Source of the DNA: Pseudomonas solani
GTDB taxonomy: Bacteria > Pseudomonadota > Gammaproteobacteria > Pseudomonadales > Pseudomonadaceae
DNA length: 64,000 bases
Assembly (NCBI RefSeq): GCF_026072635.1
Contig: NZ_AP023081.1
Location: 962,501-1,026,500 of the forward strand
Direction of reading: 5' to 3'
The notes under the pieces are model-generated. The model was given only the letters and a program-made list of their open reading frames with translations. It searched no databases and was not told the DNA's origin. Both the position numbers and the translations under genes were made by a program. Positions 25,936 to 34,802 of the stretch are shown here, one piece after another. Every line of letters begins with the position of its first letter. Positions within the stretch are counted from its first letter, which is position 1.

Positions 25936-26705
25936 TTCTCTCTCCGCTTCTGGATTTCTCCACGCGCAGCCTTCTGGGTCTCAGTCAGGATGCCGCGCAG
26001 GATATTCATCTCAAGCTTGCTGATGGCGCTACGCCCGTACAGACGACGCAGCCGCGGCATCAAATGGCGCGGGCGCTCCGGGTCGAGAAAACCGATATCG
26101 ACCAACGTACGTTCGAGGTGGCCGAAGAACAGTTCCAGCTCATCCACCGTCACCGGCTGGATGTTTTCCTCGGCGGTCAGCTCCACCTTTTCCATCTTGG
26201 TCGGCTTGCCCTGCACGCCCAGCCAGGCCATGCGGGCCTCATAGGTCAGCACCTGGACAGCCGCCGCCAGGTTCAGCGAGCCGAATTCGGGATCGGAAGG
26301 GATATGCACATGGAACTGGCAGCGCTGCAGCTCTTCATTGGTGAGGCCGGCGTACTCACGCCCGAACACCAGCGCCACTTCGGCGCCACCCTCCACCTGC
26401 TCGACGCAACTGGCACCGCACTCGCGAGGGTCGAGCAACGGCCAGGGGATATGACGGTCACGCGCACTGGTGCCATACACCAGGCTGCAGCCGACCAACG
26501 CCTCTTCCAGCGTTCCGACGACCTGCGCGGACTCGAGAATGTCATCGGCACCGGAGGCACGCGCCCAGGCTTCCTGATGAGGGAACTGCTCGGGCTCCAC
26601 CAGCACCAGGCGCGATAACCCCATGTTTTTCATGGCGCGAGCCGCCCCGCCGATATTGCCGGGGTGACTGGTACCGACCAGGACCACGCGAATGTTTTGC
26701 AGCAA
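25932..26705 (-). CDS. trmJ: tRNA (cytidine/uridine-2'-O-)-methyltransferase TrmJ
   Basis: SPOUT methyltransferase for position 32 of several tRNAs. The 257 residues show the knot region motifs VLVGTSHPGNIGGAARAMKNMG near the start, ALVFGREYAGLTNEEL in the middle, and IPSDPEFGSLNLAAAVQVL. The C-terminal ~90 residues are the helical TrmJ extension (LYGRSAISKLEMNILRGIL). It is followed by cysE with an ATGA overlap and is divergent from suhB. Confidence 0.95.
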   Translation of the reverse strand: MLQNIRVVLVGTSHPGNIGGAARAMKNMGLSRLVLVEPEQFPHQEAWARASGADDILESAQVVGTLEEALVGCSLVYGTSARDRHIPWPLLDPRECGASCVEQVEGGAEVALVFGREYAGLTNEELQRCQFHVHIPSDPEFGSLNLAAAVQVLTYEARMAWLGVQGKPTKMEKVELTAEENIQPVTVDELELFFGHLERTLVDIGFLDPERPRHLMPRLRRLYGRSAISKLEMNILRGILTETQKAARGEIQKRREK

Positions 26706-26809
26706 GGCGCTGGCTCCAACCTAAACTTCAGGGGATGAAATCTTACAGAAGCACTCGGCCGAACGCCATGAAAGCGCCGGCCTGCACTTCATGCGCAACG
26801 CTTTTCTGT

Positions 26810-26815
26810 TAGAAT
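26810..26815 (+). promoter_or_regulatory. Putative extended -10 promoter of suhB
   Basis: TGTTAGAAT gives an extended -10 (TGn before TAGAAT) 36 bases before the suhB ATG. The -35 region is weak. Confidence 0.4.
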
Positions 26816-26850
26816 GTCCGGCTTTCTTTAACGACCCAGGTGACTCCCCC

Positions 26851-27666
26851 ATGCAGCCTATGCTGAATATCGCCCTGCGCGCCGCTCGCAGCGCCGGTGA
26901 ATTGATCTTCCGCTCCATCGAGCGCCTGGACGTGATTTCGGTGAACGAAAAGGACGCCAAGGACTACGTCACCGAAGTCGACCGCGCCGCCGAAGAAACC
27001 ATTATTCAAGCGCTGCGCAAAGCCTATCCGACCCACAGCATCCTCGGCGAGGAAGGCGGCTCCATCGCAGGCATTGGCGAAGGCGCTGACTATCAGTGGA
27101 TCATCGACCCGCTGGATGGCACCACCAACTTCATCCGCGGCGTGCCGCACTTCGCCGTCAGCGTCGCCTGCAAATACAAGGGTCGCCTGGAGCACGCCGT
27201 CGTAATCGATCCGGTTCGCCAGGAAGAGTTCACCGCCAGCCGCGGCCGCGGCGCCGCCCTCAACGGCCGCCGCCTGCGCGTCAGCCCGCGCAAGAGCCTG
27301 GAAGGCGCCCTGCTGGGCACCGGCTTCCCCTTCCGCAACAGCCAACTGGACAACCTCGACAACTACCTGAACATGTTCCGCAGCCTGGTCGGCCAGACTG
27401 CCGGCATCCGTCGCGCCGGCTCCGCCAGCCTGGACCTGGCCTACGTTGCCGCCGGTCGCTTCGACGCCTTCTGGGAGTTCGGCCTGTCCGAGTGGGACAT
27501 GGCAGCAGGCGCCCTGCTGGTTCAGGAAGCCGGCGGCCTAGTGAGCGACTTCACCGGCGGCCATGACTTCCTCGAGAAAGGCCACATCGTTGCCGGCAAC
27601 ACCAAGTGCTTCAAGGCGGTCCTGACGGCCATCCAGCCGCACCTGCCGCCTTCGCTGAAGCGCTGA
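26851..27666 (+). CDS. suhB: Inositol-1-monophosphatase SuhB
   Basis: Mg2+-dependent, Li+-sensitive phosphatase that also acts with NusA/NusG factors in rRNA antitermination. The 271 residues show the family motifs GEEGGS, WIIDPLDGTTNFIRG and EWDMAAGALLVQEAGG. The ATG at 26851 has AGGTGA upstream and gives the standard MQPMLNIALRAARSAG start; a longer frame adds an unrelated 20 residues. Confidence 0.96.
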   Translation: MQPMLNIALRAARSAGELIFRSIERLDVISVNEKDAKDYVTEVDRAAEETIIQALRKAYPTHSILGEEGGSIAGIGEGADYQWIIDPLDGTTNFIRGVPHFAVSVACKYKGRLEHAVVIDPVRQEEFTASRGRGAALNGRRLRVSPRKSLEGALLGTGFPFRNSQLDNLDNYLNMFRSLVGQTAGIRRAGSASLDLAYVAAGRFDAFWEFGLSEWDMAAGALLVQEAGGLVSDFTGGHDFLEKGHIVAGNTKCFKAVLTAIQPHLPPSLKR

Positions 27667-27684
27667 TACGCACCGCAACAAGAA

Positions 27685-27710
27685 GAACCCGGCCAGGCGC
27701 CGGGTTTTTC
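27685..27710 (+). terminator. Terminator after suhB
   Basis: ACCCGGC-CAGGC-GCCGGGTTTTTC: GC-rich stem followed by five T, 19 bases past the suhB stop. Confidence 0.85.
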
Positions 27711-27719
27711 ATGCCCACG

Positions 27720-27749
27720 AAAAAGGCGCCCTTGGGCGCCTTTTTCCTT
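27720..27749. terminator. Second, bidirectional terminator
   Basis: AAAAAGGCGCCC-TT-GGGCGCCTTTTT is symmetrical with A and T tracts, and lies 12 bases past the stop of the converging glycine-zipper gene. Confidence 0.88.
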
Positions 27750-27760
27750 TCACCGACGGA

Positions 27761-28315
27761 TCACTGCTGGATGCCGGCCTGACGCTGCGTCAGGACCAGG
27801 CGACCTTCCTTGGTGACAGGGATCTGCGTGCCCGGATCGTGATCCATACGCACCTGGTTCACCTTGCCATCCAATTGATACTGCACGTCATAGGCAACCA
27901 CTTTCTCGTTGCTCTCCTGAACGGTGTTGCAGCGGGTTTCAGTGGTGGTATAGGTGTCGCTGTTCTGCATGTGCTCCTGCACCTTGTTACCGGCATAACC
28001 ACCACCCACGGCGCCTGCCACGGTGGCGATCTTCTTGCCGTTGCCGCCACCGACCTGGTTGCCCAAAAGGCCACCCGCCACAGCACCCAGTACGGTACCG
28101 GCGATCTGGTGCTGGTCCTGGACCGGCCTCTGACGGGTCACAGCGACATCCTTGCAGACCTCACGCGGGGTCTTGAAAGTCTCCTTGACCGGCTGGACCG
28201 CGAGCACCTCGGCATATTCCGGGCCGTTACCCACAAGGCTGTAGGTAGCGACGGCGCCACCGGCGGTTACACCGACGGCACCCAATACGGCGCCGACGAG
28301 CATCGACTTGTTCAC
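27761..28315 (-). CDS. Glycine-zipper 2TM domain protein (SlyB-like position), GTG start
   Basis: A 184-residue envelope protein. An N-terminal hydrophobic segment (MLVGAVLGAVGVTAGGAVATYSLV) anchors or exports it. The centre has a glycine-zipper: GTVLGAVAGGLLGNQVGGG and ATVAGAVGGGYAGN, at about residues 72-107. The C-terminal part is polar with two Cys-containing segments (REVCKDV, TRCNTVQ). The GTG at 28315 has a perfect AGGAGG six bases upstream, which decides the start; a six-codon TTG extension would include that site. I see no lipobox, so it is not a typical SlyB lipoprotein. Its gene sits between suhB and secF, as in P. aeruginosa as I recall it. Confidence 0.85.
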   Translation of the reverse strand: MNKSMLVGAVLGAVGVTAGGAVATYSLVGNGPEYAEVLAVQPVKETFKTPREVCKDVAVTRQRPVQDQHQIAGTVLGAVAGGLLGNQVGGGNGKKIATVAGAVGGGYAGNKVQEHMQNSDTYTTTETRCNTVQESNEKVVAYDVQYQLDGKVNQVRMDHDPGTQIPVTKEGRLVLTQRQAGIQQ

Positions 28316-28471
28316 ATGGACCTCCTGGTTCAAAACCGGCGCATCTGCGCCCTACTCCCTGCCTTGGAGTACAGCTCTTTGCCCGAGTTCCCGTAGGATC
28401 TATCCCACGCAAGCGACTGGGACAGCCATCACACCGCGCCACTTCCCCAGAAAGAACACCGCCGCCCCAAA

Positions 28472-28499
28472 CAAAAAGGGCCTGCAGATGCAGGCCCCA
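28472..28499 (-). terminator. Terminator after secF
   Basis: On the minus strand GGGGCCTGCATCTGCAGGCCCTTTTTG: 8-bp GC stem followed by five T, 19 bases past the restored secF stop. Confidence 0.85.
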
Positions 28500-28517
28500 T
28501 CGGCAACACGCTCAAAC

Positions 28518-29431
28518 TCAGGGACGTTCGTCCACCTCGGTGGCCACGGCCGGAGGAATCAGGTCCTCCGAACGCAGGCCCAGCCAGATGAGGACGGGGC
28601 ACTGATGTAGATCGACGAGTAGGTACCCACGACCACACCCACCAGCAGCGCGACCGCGAAGCCGTGCAGGCTGTCGCCCCCGAACACCAGCAGCGCGACC
28701 AGAGCCAGCGCGGTGGAGGTCGAGGTAGCGATGGTACGCAGCAGGGTCTGGGTGCAGGAGACGTCGATGTTCTCGATCAGGTCAGCCTTGCGCAGCACGC
28801 GGAAGTTTTCGCGGATACGGTCGAAGATGATGATGGTGTCGTTCAGCGAGTAACCGATCATCGCCAGCACCGCCGCCAACACCGTCAGGTCGAATGGCAG
28901 CTGGAAGAACGCCAGGATGCCCAGGGTGACGATCACGTCATGCACCAGGGAAGCGATCGCGCCGACGCCGAACTTCCACTGGAAGCGGAAGGCCAGGTAC
29001 AGCAGGACACCGCCCAGCGCGAGCAGCATGGCGAGGCCACCCTGGTCACGCAGCTCTTCGCCCACCTGCGGGCCGACGAACTCGACGCGCTTGACCACGA
29101 ACTTGCTATCGGCGTCGATCTTGCGCAGCGCCGCGGCGACCTGGTTGCCCAGTTGCGGGTCCTCGCCAGCCATACGCACCAGCACATCGGTGCTGGCGCC
29201 GAAGCTCTGTACCACGGCATCGCGATAGCCAGCCTGCCCCAACTCTTCCTTGATCAGCTCGAGGTTGGCGGGCTTCTCGTAGGACAGTTCGATCAGAGTG
29301 CCACCGGTGAAGTCCAGGCCGAAGTTCAGCCCCTTCATGAACAGGGCACCAATACCGACCAGGCTGATGACGACAGTAACGGCGAACGCAAGATTGCGGA
29401 TCGCCATGAAGCGGATTGTTGACTTGATCAT
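28518..29431 (-). CDS. secF: Protein translocase subunit SecF, one-base deletion near the 3' end
   Basis: SecDF uses the proton gradient to pull preproteins across the inner membrane. Six membrane helices are predicted, with the family motifs LNFGLDFTGGTLIELSY, GYSLNDTIIIFDRIRENFR and the C-terminal YSSIYISAP. The frame breaks right after ISAP at about 28594-28599 on the plus strand (aggacgggg where aggaccgggg would keep frame). The uninterrupted frame ends in SSSGWACVRRT at 28559. The next frame instead gives VLIWLGLRSEDLIPP and stops at 28518, as in other SecF proteins; with one base restored the product is 304 residues. It begins seven bases after secD. Confidence 0.92.
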
Positions 29432-29438
29432 GGCTGCC

Positions 29439-31301
29439 TCAGATCCACAGTTTCTTGAAGTTACGGCCACCGAAGATCAGGTTGACCAGACCACGGGTGA
29501 ACATGATCGCGGTGAACATCGAGGTGACGATACCCAGGGACATGGTGACGGCGAAGCCCTTGATCGGACCGGTACCCAGTGCGAAGAGAATGCCGCCCAC
29601 CAGCAGGGTGGTCAGGTTGGAGTCGACGATCGCCGCATAGGCACGGTCGAAGCCTTCATGAATGGCACGCTGTACGGACATGCCATTGGCCAGCTCTTCT
29701 CGTATCCGTGAATAGATCAGTACGTTGGCGTCCACCGCCATGCCCAGGGTCAGCACGATACCCGCGATGCCCGGCAGGGTCAGGGTCGCACCGATGGCAG
29801 ACATCAGGCCCACCAGCAGGGCCAGGTTGAAGGCCAGGGCAACGGTCGCCAGCACACCGAAGAAACGGTAGATGGCGATGATGAACAGCGAGACGAAGAC
29901 CATCGCCCACTCGGTGGACTCGATGCCCTTGACGATGTTCTCGGCACCCAGGCTCGGGCCGATGGTGCGCTCTTCAGCGAAGTACATCGGCGCAGCCAGG
30001 CCACCGGCGCGCAACAGCAGGGCCAGCTCGGACGACTCGCCCTGGCCGTTCAGACCGGTGATGCGGAACTGGTTGCCCAGCGGCGACTGAATGGTCGCCA
30101 GGCTGATGATCTTCTTCTCTTCCTTGAAACCGGGAACCACGACTTCCTGCTCGACACCGTCCACCACCTGCTTGACCTTGCGGTTCATCGGGCGCTGCTC
30201 GATGAAGATCACCGCCATGCTGCGGCCGACGTTGTTTCGGGTGGCGCGGTTCATCAGCTCGCCGCCATGGCCATCCAGACGGATGTTCACCTGCGGGCGA
30301 CCGTTCTCGTCGTAGCTGGCCTGGGCATCGGTAACCTGGTCACCGGTGATGATCAGGCTGCGCTCCAGCGGTACCGGCGGGCGACCCGGCTCGCGGAATT
30401 CGAAGGATTCGGTGCTGGCCTTGCTCGCATCGGGGGCGGCAGCCAGGCGGAACTCGAGGTTGGCGGTCTTGCCGAGAATACGCTTGGCTTCGGCAGTGTC
30501 CTGCACGCCCGGCAGCTCGACCACGATGCGGTTGGCGCCCTGACGCTGTACCAGCGGCTCGGAAACGCCCAGCTCGTTCACGCGGTTGCGTACGGTGGTC
30601 AGGTTCTGCTTGATCGAGTATTCGCGGATTTCGGTCAGCTTGGCCTGGGTCAGGGTCAGGCTCATCACCTGCTGATCACCACGCTCGGCGGTCTTCAGGT
30701 CGAAATCGGTAAAGGATTTGCGGATCAGCGACTGCGCCTTGTCCAGCGACTCCTGGTCACTGAAGCCGAGCTGGAAGCCGTTGTCGATGCCCGGCAGGCT
30801 GCGGTAGCGCACGCGCTCCTTGCGCAGCAGGGTGCGGACTTCGCCTTCGTAGATCTTCACGCGGGCGGAAACGGCCTTCTCCATGTCCACTTCCAGCAGG
30901 AAGTGCACACCACCGGAAAGGTCGAGGCCCAGCTTCATCGGCGTCGCACTCACGCTGCGCAGCCAGTCCGGCGTGGTCGGCGCGAGGTTCAGCGCAACCA
31001 CGTAGTCCTCGCCCAGCACCTGGGTGACGACCTCCTTGGCCGGCAGTTGATCACCCAGCTTGGTCAGGCGCAGCAAGCCACCACGCTCACTGAGGCTCGC
31101 GCTTTTGACTTCGAACCCGGCAGCCTTGAGAGCCGCCACGGAGCGATCGAGATCGCCCTGCTGGATCTTCAGCGCGGTGCTGTTGCCAGAGATCTGGATG
31201 GCCGGATCATTGGGGTAGAGGTTAGGTGCGGAATAGACCAGGCCGAGGGCGAGAACCGCCAGGATCAGCAGATATTTCCACAGAGGGTACTTGTTGAGCA
31301 T
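29439..31301 (-). CDS. secD: Protein translocase subunit SecD
   Basis: Larger partner of SecF. The 620-residue protein has a first membrane helix (YLLILAVLALGLVYSAPNLY), a large periplasmic domain (P1) and five C-terminal helices. Conserved motifs are LGLDLSGGVHFLLEVD, the DxxxG-type segment GMAVDANVLIYSRIREEL, and FGVLATVALAFNLALLVGLMS. It lies 61 bases after yajC and seven before secF. Confidence 0.97.
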   Translation of the reverse strand: MLNKYPLWKYLLILAVLALGLVYSAPNLYPNDPAIQISGNSTALKIQQGDLDRSVAALKAAGFEVKSASLSERGGLLRLTKLGDQLPAKEVVTQVLGEDYVVALNLAPTTPDWLRSVSATPMKLGLDLSGGVHFLLEVDMEKAVSARVKIYEGEVRTLLRKERVRYRSLPGIDNGFQLGFSDQESLDKAQSLIRKSFTDFDLKTAERGDQQVMSLTLTQAKLTEIREYSIKQNLTTVRNRVNELGVSEPLVQRQGANRIVVELPGVQDTAEAKRILGKTANLEFRLAAAPDASKASTESFEFREPGRPPVPLERSLIITGDQVTDAQASYDENGRPQVNIRLDGHGGELMNRATRNNVGRSMAVIFIEQRPMNRKVKQVVDGVEQEVVVPGFKEEKKIISLATIQSPLGNQFRITGLNGQGESSELALLLRAGGLAAPMYFAEERTIGPSLGAENIVKGIESTEWAMVFVSLFIIAIYRFFGVLATVALAFNLALLVGLMSAIGATLTLPGIAGIVLTLGMAVDANVLIYSRIREELANGMSVQRAIHEGFDRAYAAIVDSNLTTLLVGGILFALGTGPIKGFAVTMSLGIVTSMFTAIMFTRGLVNLIFGGRNFKKLWI

Positions 31302-31320
31302 GACACCGCCCGTTATGACG

Positions 31321-31341
31321 CGGGGCGCCTTAAGCGCCCCG
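31321..31341. other. Hairpin between yajC and secD
   Basis: CGGGGCGC-CTTAA-GCGCCCCG forms an 8-bp perfect GC stem in the 61-base gap. No T run follows on the minus strand, so it may set message stability or translation of secD rather than end transcription. Confidence 0.5.
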
Positions 31342-31362
31342 TGAATGGTGAAGAACGAATCG

Positions 31363-31704
31363 TTAGATGGCTTTCAGCGTGCCTTTCGGCAGCGTGGCCG
31401 CGATGGCGACCTTCTGGATCTTCAGTTCGACGGTCTCGGACACCTCGATGACCACGAAGTCATCGGAGACCTTGACCACCTTGCCGGCGATACCGCCAGA
31501 GGTAACCACTTCGTCACCCTTCTGCAGGTTGCCCAGCAGATTCTTGTGCTCTTTGGCGCGCTTGGACTGGGGACGCCAGATCATCAGGTAGAAGATGACC
31601 AGGAAACCGACCAGGAAAACCCACTCGAAGCCAGTGCCGGCGGGACCAGCTGCTGCGGCCGGGGCGGCAGCGTCGGCATAGGCGGCGGGAATCAGAAAGC
31701 TCAT
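31363..31704 (-). CDS. yajC: Preprotein translocase accessory subunit YajC
   Basis: Small inner-membrane partner of SecDF. The 113 residues have an Ala-rich periplasmic N-terminus, one membrane helix (FEWVFLVGFLVIFYLMIW), then RPQSKRAKEHKNLLGNLQKGDEVVTSGGI..., the YajC signature. The tgt-yajC-secD-secF order is standard. Confidence 0.97.
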   Translation of the reverse strand: MSFLIPAAYADAAAPAAAAGPAGTGFEWVFLVGFLVIFYLMIWRPQSKRAKEHKNLLGNLQKGDEVVTSGGIAGKVVKVSDDFVVIEVSETVELKIQKVAIAATLPKGTLKAI

Positions 31705-31760
31705 GTAGCACTCCTGTTGCGAAAATTTGAAGAATGTTCAGCTCTATATATGCGGCTTTA

Positions 31761-32894
31761 TCAGTCCAGGGGCGGTGTCGGTAGTCCGCGCCGGACATAG
31801 AAGGCATCGACAAAGGCGGCCAATTTACCCTGTTGGATTGCCTCGCGCAAACCAGCCATCAGGCGCTGGTAATGCCGCAAGTTGTGGATTGTATTCAACA
31901 TGCTGCCGAGCATTTCACCGCATTTGTCCAGATGATGCAGATAGGCCCTGGAGAAATGTTTGCAGGTGTAACAGTCGCAGGTCGGGTCCAGCGGCGAGTC
32001 GTCGTGCTTGTGCACCGAGTTACGGATTTTCAGCACCCCGGTCTCGACGAACAGGTGGCCGTTGCGGGCGTTACGGGTCGGCATCACGCAGTCGAACATG
32101 TCCACACCGCGGCGCACGCCTTCCACCAGGTCTTCCGGCTTGCCCACGCCCATCAGGTAGCGCGGCTTGTCCGCCGGCATCTGTGCGGGCAGGTAATCGA
32201 GTACACGGATCATTTCCTCCTTGGGCTCACCCACGGAGAGGCCACCGATGGCCAGGCCGTCGAAACCGATCTCGTTCAACCCGTCCAGCGAACGCATGCG
32301 CAGCTCTTCATGCATGCCGCCCTGGACGATGCCGAACAACGCGGCCGTGCTTTCGCCATGAGCGGTCTTCGAGCGCTTGGCCCAACGCAGCGACAGCTCC
32401 ATGGAGCGCTTGGCCACATCGAGGTCGGCCGGGTACGGCGTGCACTCGTCGAAGATCATCACGATGTCGGAGCCGAGATCGCGCTGTACCTGCATGGACT
32501 CCTCAGGGCCCATGAACACCTTGGCGCCATCCACCGGGGAGGCGAAGGTCACGCCCTCCTCCTTGATCTTGCGCATGGCGCCCAGGCTGAAGACCTGGAA
32601 GCCGCCCGAGTCGGTCAGGATCGGCCCCTGCCACTGCATGAAGTCATGGAGGTCGCCGTGGCGCTTGATCACCTCAGTGCCAGGGCGCAGCCAGAGGTGG
32701 AAGGTATTGCCGAGGATGATTTGCGCACCGATGTCCTCGATGTCACGCGGGAGCATGCCCTTGACCGTCCCATAGGTGCCAACCGGCATGAAGGCCGGCG
32801 TTTCGACCACGCCACGGGGGAAGGTCAGACGGCCACGACGGGCCTTGCCTTCGGTGGCCAGCAGTTCGAAGGTCATGCGGCAGGTACGGGTCAT
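31761..32894 (-). CDS. tgt: Queuine tRNA-ribosyltransferase (tRNA-guanine transglycosylase)
   Basis: Exchanges G34 for preQ1 in tRNAs with GUN anticodons. The TIM barrel shows LTDSGGFQVFSLG (catalytic Asp), GIVQGGMHEELR, FDCVMPTRNARNG with the nucleophile Asp, and the zinc site CDCYTCKHFSRAYLHHL. ATG 32894 overlaps the queA stop (ATGA) and has GAGGA upstream; the family's usual start matches Met7 (32876), giving 371 residues, so the first six residues are uncertain. Confidence 0.96.
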   Translation of the reverse strand: MTRTCRMTFELLATEGKARRGRLTFPRGVVETPAFMPVGTYGTVKGMLPRDIEDIGAQIILGNTFHLWLRPGTEVIKRHGDLHDFMQWQGPILTDSGGFQVFSLGAMRKIKEEGVTFASPVDGAKVFMGPEESMQVQRDLGSDIVMIFDECTPYPADLDVAKRSMELSLRWAKRSKTAHGESTAALFGIVQGGMHEELRMRSLDGLNEIGFDGLAIGGLSVGEPKEEMIRVLDYLPAQMPADKPRYLMGVGKPEDLVEGVRRGVDMFDCVMPTRNARNGHLFVETGVLKIRNSVHKHDDSPLDPTCDCYTCKHFSRAYLHHLDKCGEMLGSMLNTIHNLRHYQRLMAGLREAIQQGKLAAFVDAFYVRRGLPTPPLD

Positions 32895-33940
32895 GCTTGG
32901 TCCTCGGGCCCGCGTGGAGCGGGGTTGCGGGTGATGAACATGGCATCACCGTAACTGAAGAAGCGGTAGGCCTGCTCAACCGCCGCACTGTAGGCAGCCA
33001 TTGTTTCCGGATAGCCGGCAAATGCCGACACCAGCATCAGCAGGGTGGATTCGGGGAGATGGAAGTTGGTCACCAGGGCATCCGCCACGTGGAACGGCCG
33101 GCCCGGGTAGATGAAGATATCGGTGTCGCCACTGAAGGGTTTGAGCACACCGTCACGCGCGGCACTTTCCAGCGAGCGCACGCTGGTGGTGCCGACGGCG
33201 ATCACCCGGCCGCCACGGGCGCGACAGGCCGCCACGGCATCAACCACTTCCTGGCCAACCTCCAGCCACTCGAGGTGCATGTGGTGCTCCTCGATGCGCT
33301 CGACGCGGACCGGCTGGAAGGTGCCGGCCCCCACGTGCAGGGTGACGAACGCGGTTTCGACACCCTTCGCAGCGATGGACTCCAGCAACGCCTCGTCGAA
33401 ATGCAGCCCGGCCGTGGGTGCCGCAACCGCGCCGGCATGGCGGGCATAAACGGTCTGGTAGCGCTCACGGTCCGCGTCTTCGTCCGGCCTGTCTATATAA
33501 GGAGGCAACGGCATATGCCCGAGGCGGTCCAGCAACGGCAGCACGTCTTCGGCAAAGCCCAGCTCGAACAACGCATCGTGGCGCGCCAGCATGGTCGCCT
33601 CGGCACCGCCGTCGATGAGAATGGTCGAGCCCGCCTTGGGCGACTTGCTCGAACGCACATGGGCCAGCACGCGATGGCTGTCCAGCACGCGCTCCACCAG
33701 TATCTCCAGCTTGCCGCCCGATGCCTTCTGGCCAAACAGGCGCGCCGGGATCACCCGGGTGTTGTTGAACACCATCAGATCGCCGGGGCGCAGATAGCCC
33801 AGCAGGTCGGCAAAGCCCTTGTGGGCCAATTCACCCGTGGGGCCATCGAGCACCAGCAGGCGGCTGGCACGCCGCTCGCTCAGCGGATGACGGGCGATGA
33901 GGTGCTCGGGGAGCTCGAAATGGAAGTCGGCAACGCGCAT
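32891..33940 (-). CDS. queA: S-adenosylmethionine:tRNA ribosyltransferase-isomerase QueA
   Basis: Next step of queuosine synthesis: transfers and isomerises ribosyl from SAM to preQ1 in tRNA. The 349 residues begin MRVADFHFELPEHLIARHPLSERRASRLL and contain VFNNTRVIPARL, GGKLEILVERV, PTAGLHFDEALL and NFHLPESTLLMLVSAFAG, all typical. It is coupled to tgt by an ATGA overlap and is divergent from the tRNA-Leu gene. Confidence 0.97.
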   Translation of the reverse strand: MRVADFHFELPEHLIARHPLSERRASRLLVLDGPTGELAHKGFADLLGYLRPGDLMVFNNTRVIPARLFGQKASGGKLEILVERVLDSHRVLAHVRSSKSPKAGSTILIDGGAEATMLARHDALFELGFAEDVLPLLDRLGHMPLPPYIDRPDEDADRERYQTVYARHAGAVAAPTAGLHFDEALLESIAAKGVETAFVTLHVGAGTFQPVRVERIEEHHMHLEWLEVGQEVVDAVAACRARGGRVIAVGTTSVRSLESAARDGVLKPFSGDTDIFIYPGRPFHVADALVTNFHLPESTLLMLVSAFAGYPETMAAYSAAVEQAYRFFSYGDAMFITRNPAPRGPEDQA

Positions 33941-34005
33941 GGTGGGGTCTTCTTGCAGGGGCGCGAATATTAACGGAAATGCGTAAATCTGACCACGCGG
34001 GCGGA

Positions 34006-34034
34006 TTGACCCGCCTCGGCCGCCTCCCTATACT
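34006..34034 (+). promoter_or_regulatory. Promoter of tRNA-Leu
   Basis: TTGACC at 34006-34011 and TATACT at 34029-34034 have an optimal 17-base spacer. The tRNA starts 14 bases after the -10 box. Confidence 0.8.
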
Positions 34035-34047
34035 CCGCCGCCATCGT

Positions 34048-34133
34048 GCCCCGGTGGCGGAATGGTAGACGCGGCGGATTCAAAATCCGTTTCTGGCGAC
34101 AGAGTGAGAGTTCGAGTCTCTCCCGGGGCACCA
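34048..34133 (+). tRNA. tRNA-Leu (anticodon CAA)
   Basis: An 86-base gene with encoded CCA. The acceptor stem pairs GCCCCGG (34048) with CCGGGGC (34123-34129), and discriminator A is followed by CCA. The anticodon stem is GCGGA/TCCGT with loop TTCAAAA, giving CAA for the UUG codon. A long variable arm and the T loop TTCGAGTCT are those of a class II tRNA. It is flanked by queA and the cold-shock gene. Confidence 0.95.
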
Positions 34134-34275
34134 CGATTTCAGCAAGCCCGCATTTCTCGCGAGCTGCAGCCCATCGCTACACCTCAAAACAGCCCTGCCG
34201 AAACACCTTTTTCAGAAGCCGTACATCGGTACTGGAAATCTCCCCAAACCCCGCCTAGGATTGACCTTTCGGGGG

Positions 34276-34305
34276 TTGGCAATTCCAAGAAAGTTAGCGT
34301 AGAGT
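34276..34305 (+). promoter_or_regulatory. Putative promoter of the cold-shock gene
   Basis: TTGGCA and TAGAGT are 18 bases apart. If used, they give a leader of about 165 bases before the ATG at 34477, typical for cspA-like genes whose leader folds in a temperature-dependent way. The remaining stretch 34134-34476 shows no gene. Confidence 0.4.
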
Positions 34306-34476
34306 GTGCGCACTGTGTTTGCATGGGTCGCTGTTGAATCGTGACCTGGTGCAGTAGATCCTACAGATCCGCTACATCCCGCTCGACTTCTCTTACTCTC
34401 TGCAACCAGTTCCAGCCCTCTATGCTTTAAGAAAAGCAAGAGGCTGTCATCAACTCTAGTTTCAAGGAAATAAGAC

Positions 34477-34689
34477 ATGTCGAATCGTCAAAACGGCACC
34501 GTTAAGTGGTTCAACGACGAGAAGGGTTTTGGTTTCATCACCCCCGAAAGCGGTCCGGATCTGTTCGTGCACTTCCGCGCTATCGAAGGTAACGGCTTCA
34601 AGAGCCTGAAAGAAGGCCAGAAAGTCAGCTTCGTAGCTGTGCAAGGTCAAAAAGGCATGCAGGCTGACCAGGTTCAAATCCTGGGCTAA
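34477..34689 (+). CDS. Cold-shock protein (CspA family)
   Basis: A 70-residue OB-fold RNA chaperone. Both RNA-binding motifs are intact: RNP1 KGFGFI and RNP2 LFVHF, with the start NGTVKWFNDEKGFGFITP. AAGGAA lies seven bases before the ATG. The family has many paralogues, so I do not assign a specific csp symbol. A terminator follows 20 bases after the stop. Confidence 0.95.
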   Translation: MSNRQNGTVKWFNDEKGFGFITPESGPDLFVHFRAIEGNGFKSLKEGQKVSFVAVQGQKGMQADQVQILG

Positions 34690-34707
34690 GCCTTCTGCTT
34701 TGAAAGA

Positions 34708-34738
34708 ACCCCTGATGGAAACATCAGGGGTTTTTTTA
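34708..34738 (+). terminator. Terminator after the cold-shock gene
   Basis: CCCCTGATG-GAAA-CATCAGGGGTTTTTTT: 9-bp stem, GNRA-type loop and seven T. Confidence 0.92.
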
Positions 34739-34802
34739 TGCCCGTGATTCTATGGAGCCCAGCCCTTAGAATGTCGCGACCCCACGTTTGCAAGGGCTTT
34801 CC

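Noticed and set aside
34048..34476. tRNA-Leu as an island integration site
   Set aside because: The tRNA 3' end is not repeated downstream, and the following gene is an ordinary cold-shock gene with its own terminator. No integrase.
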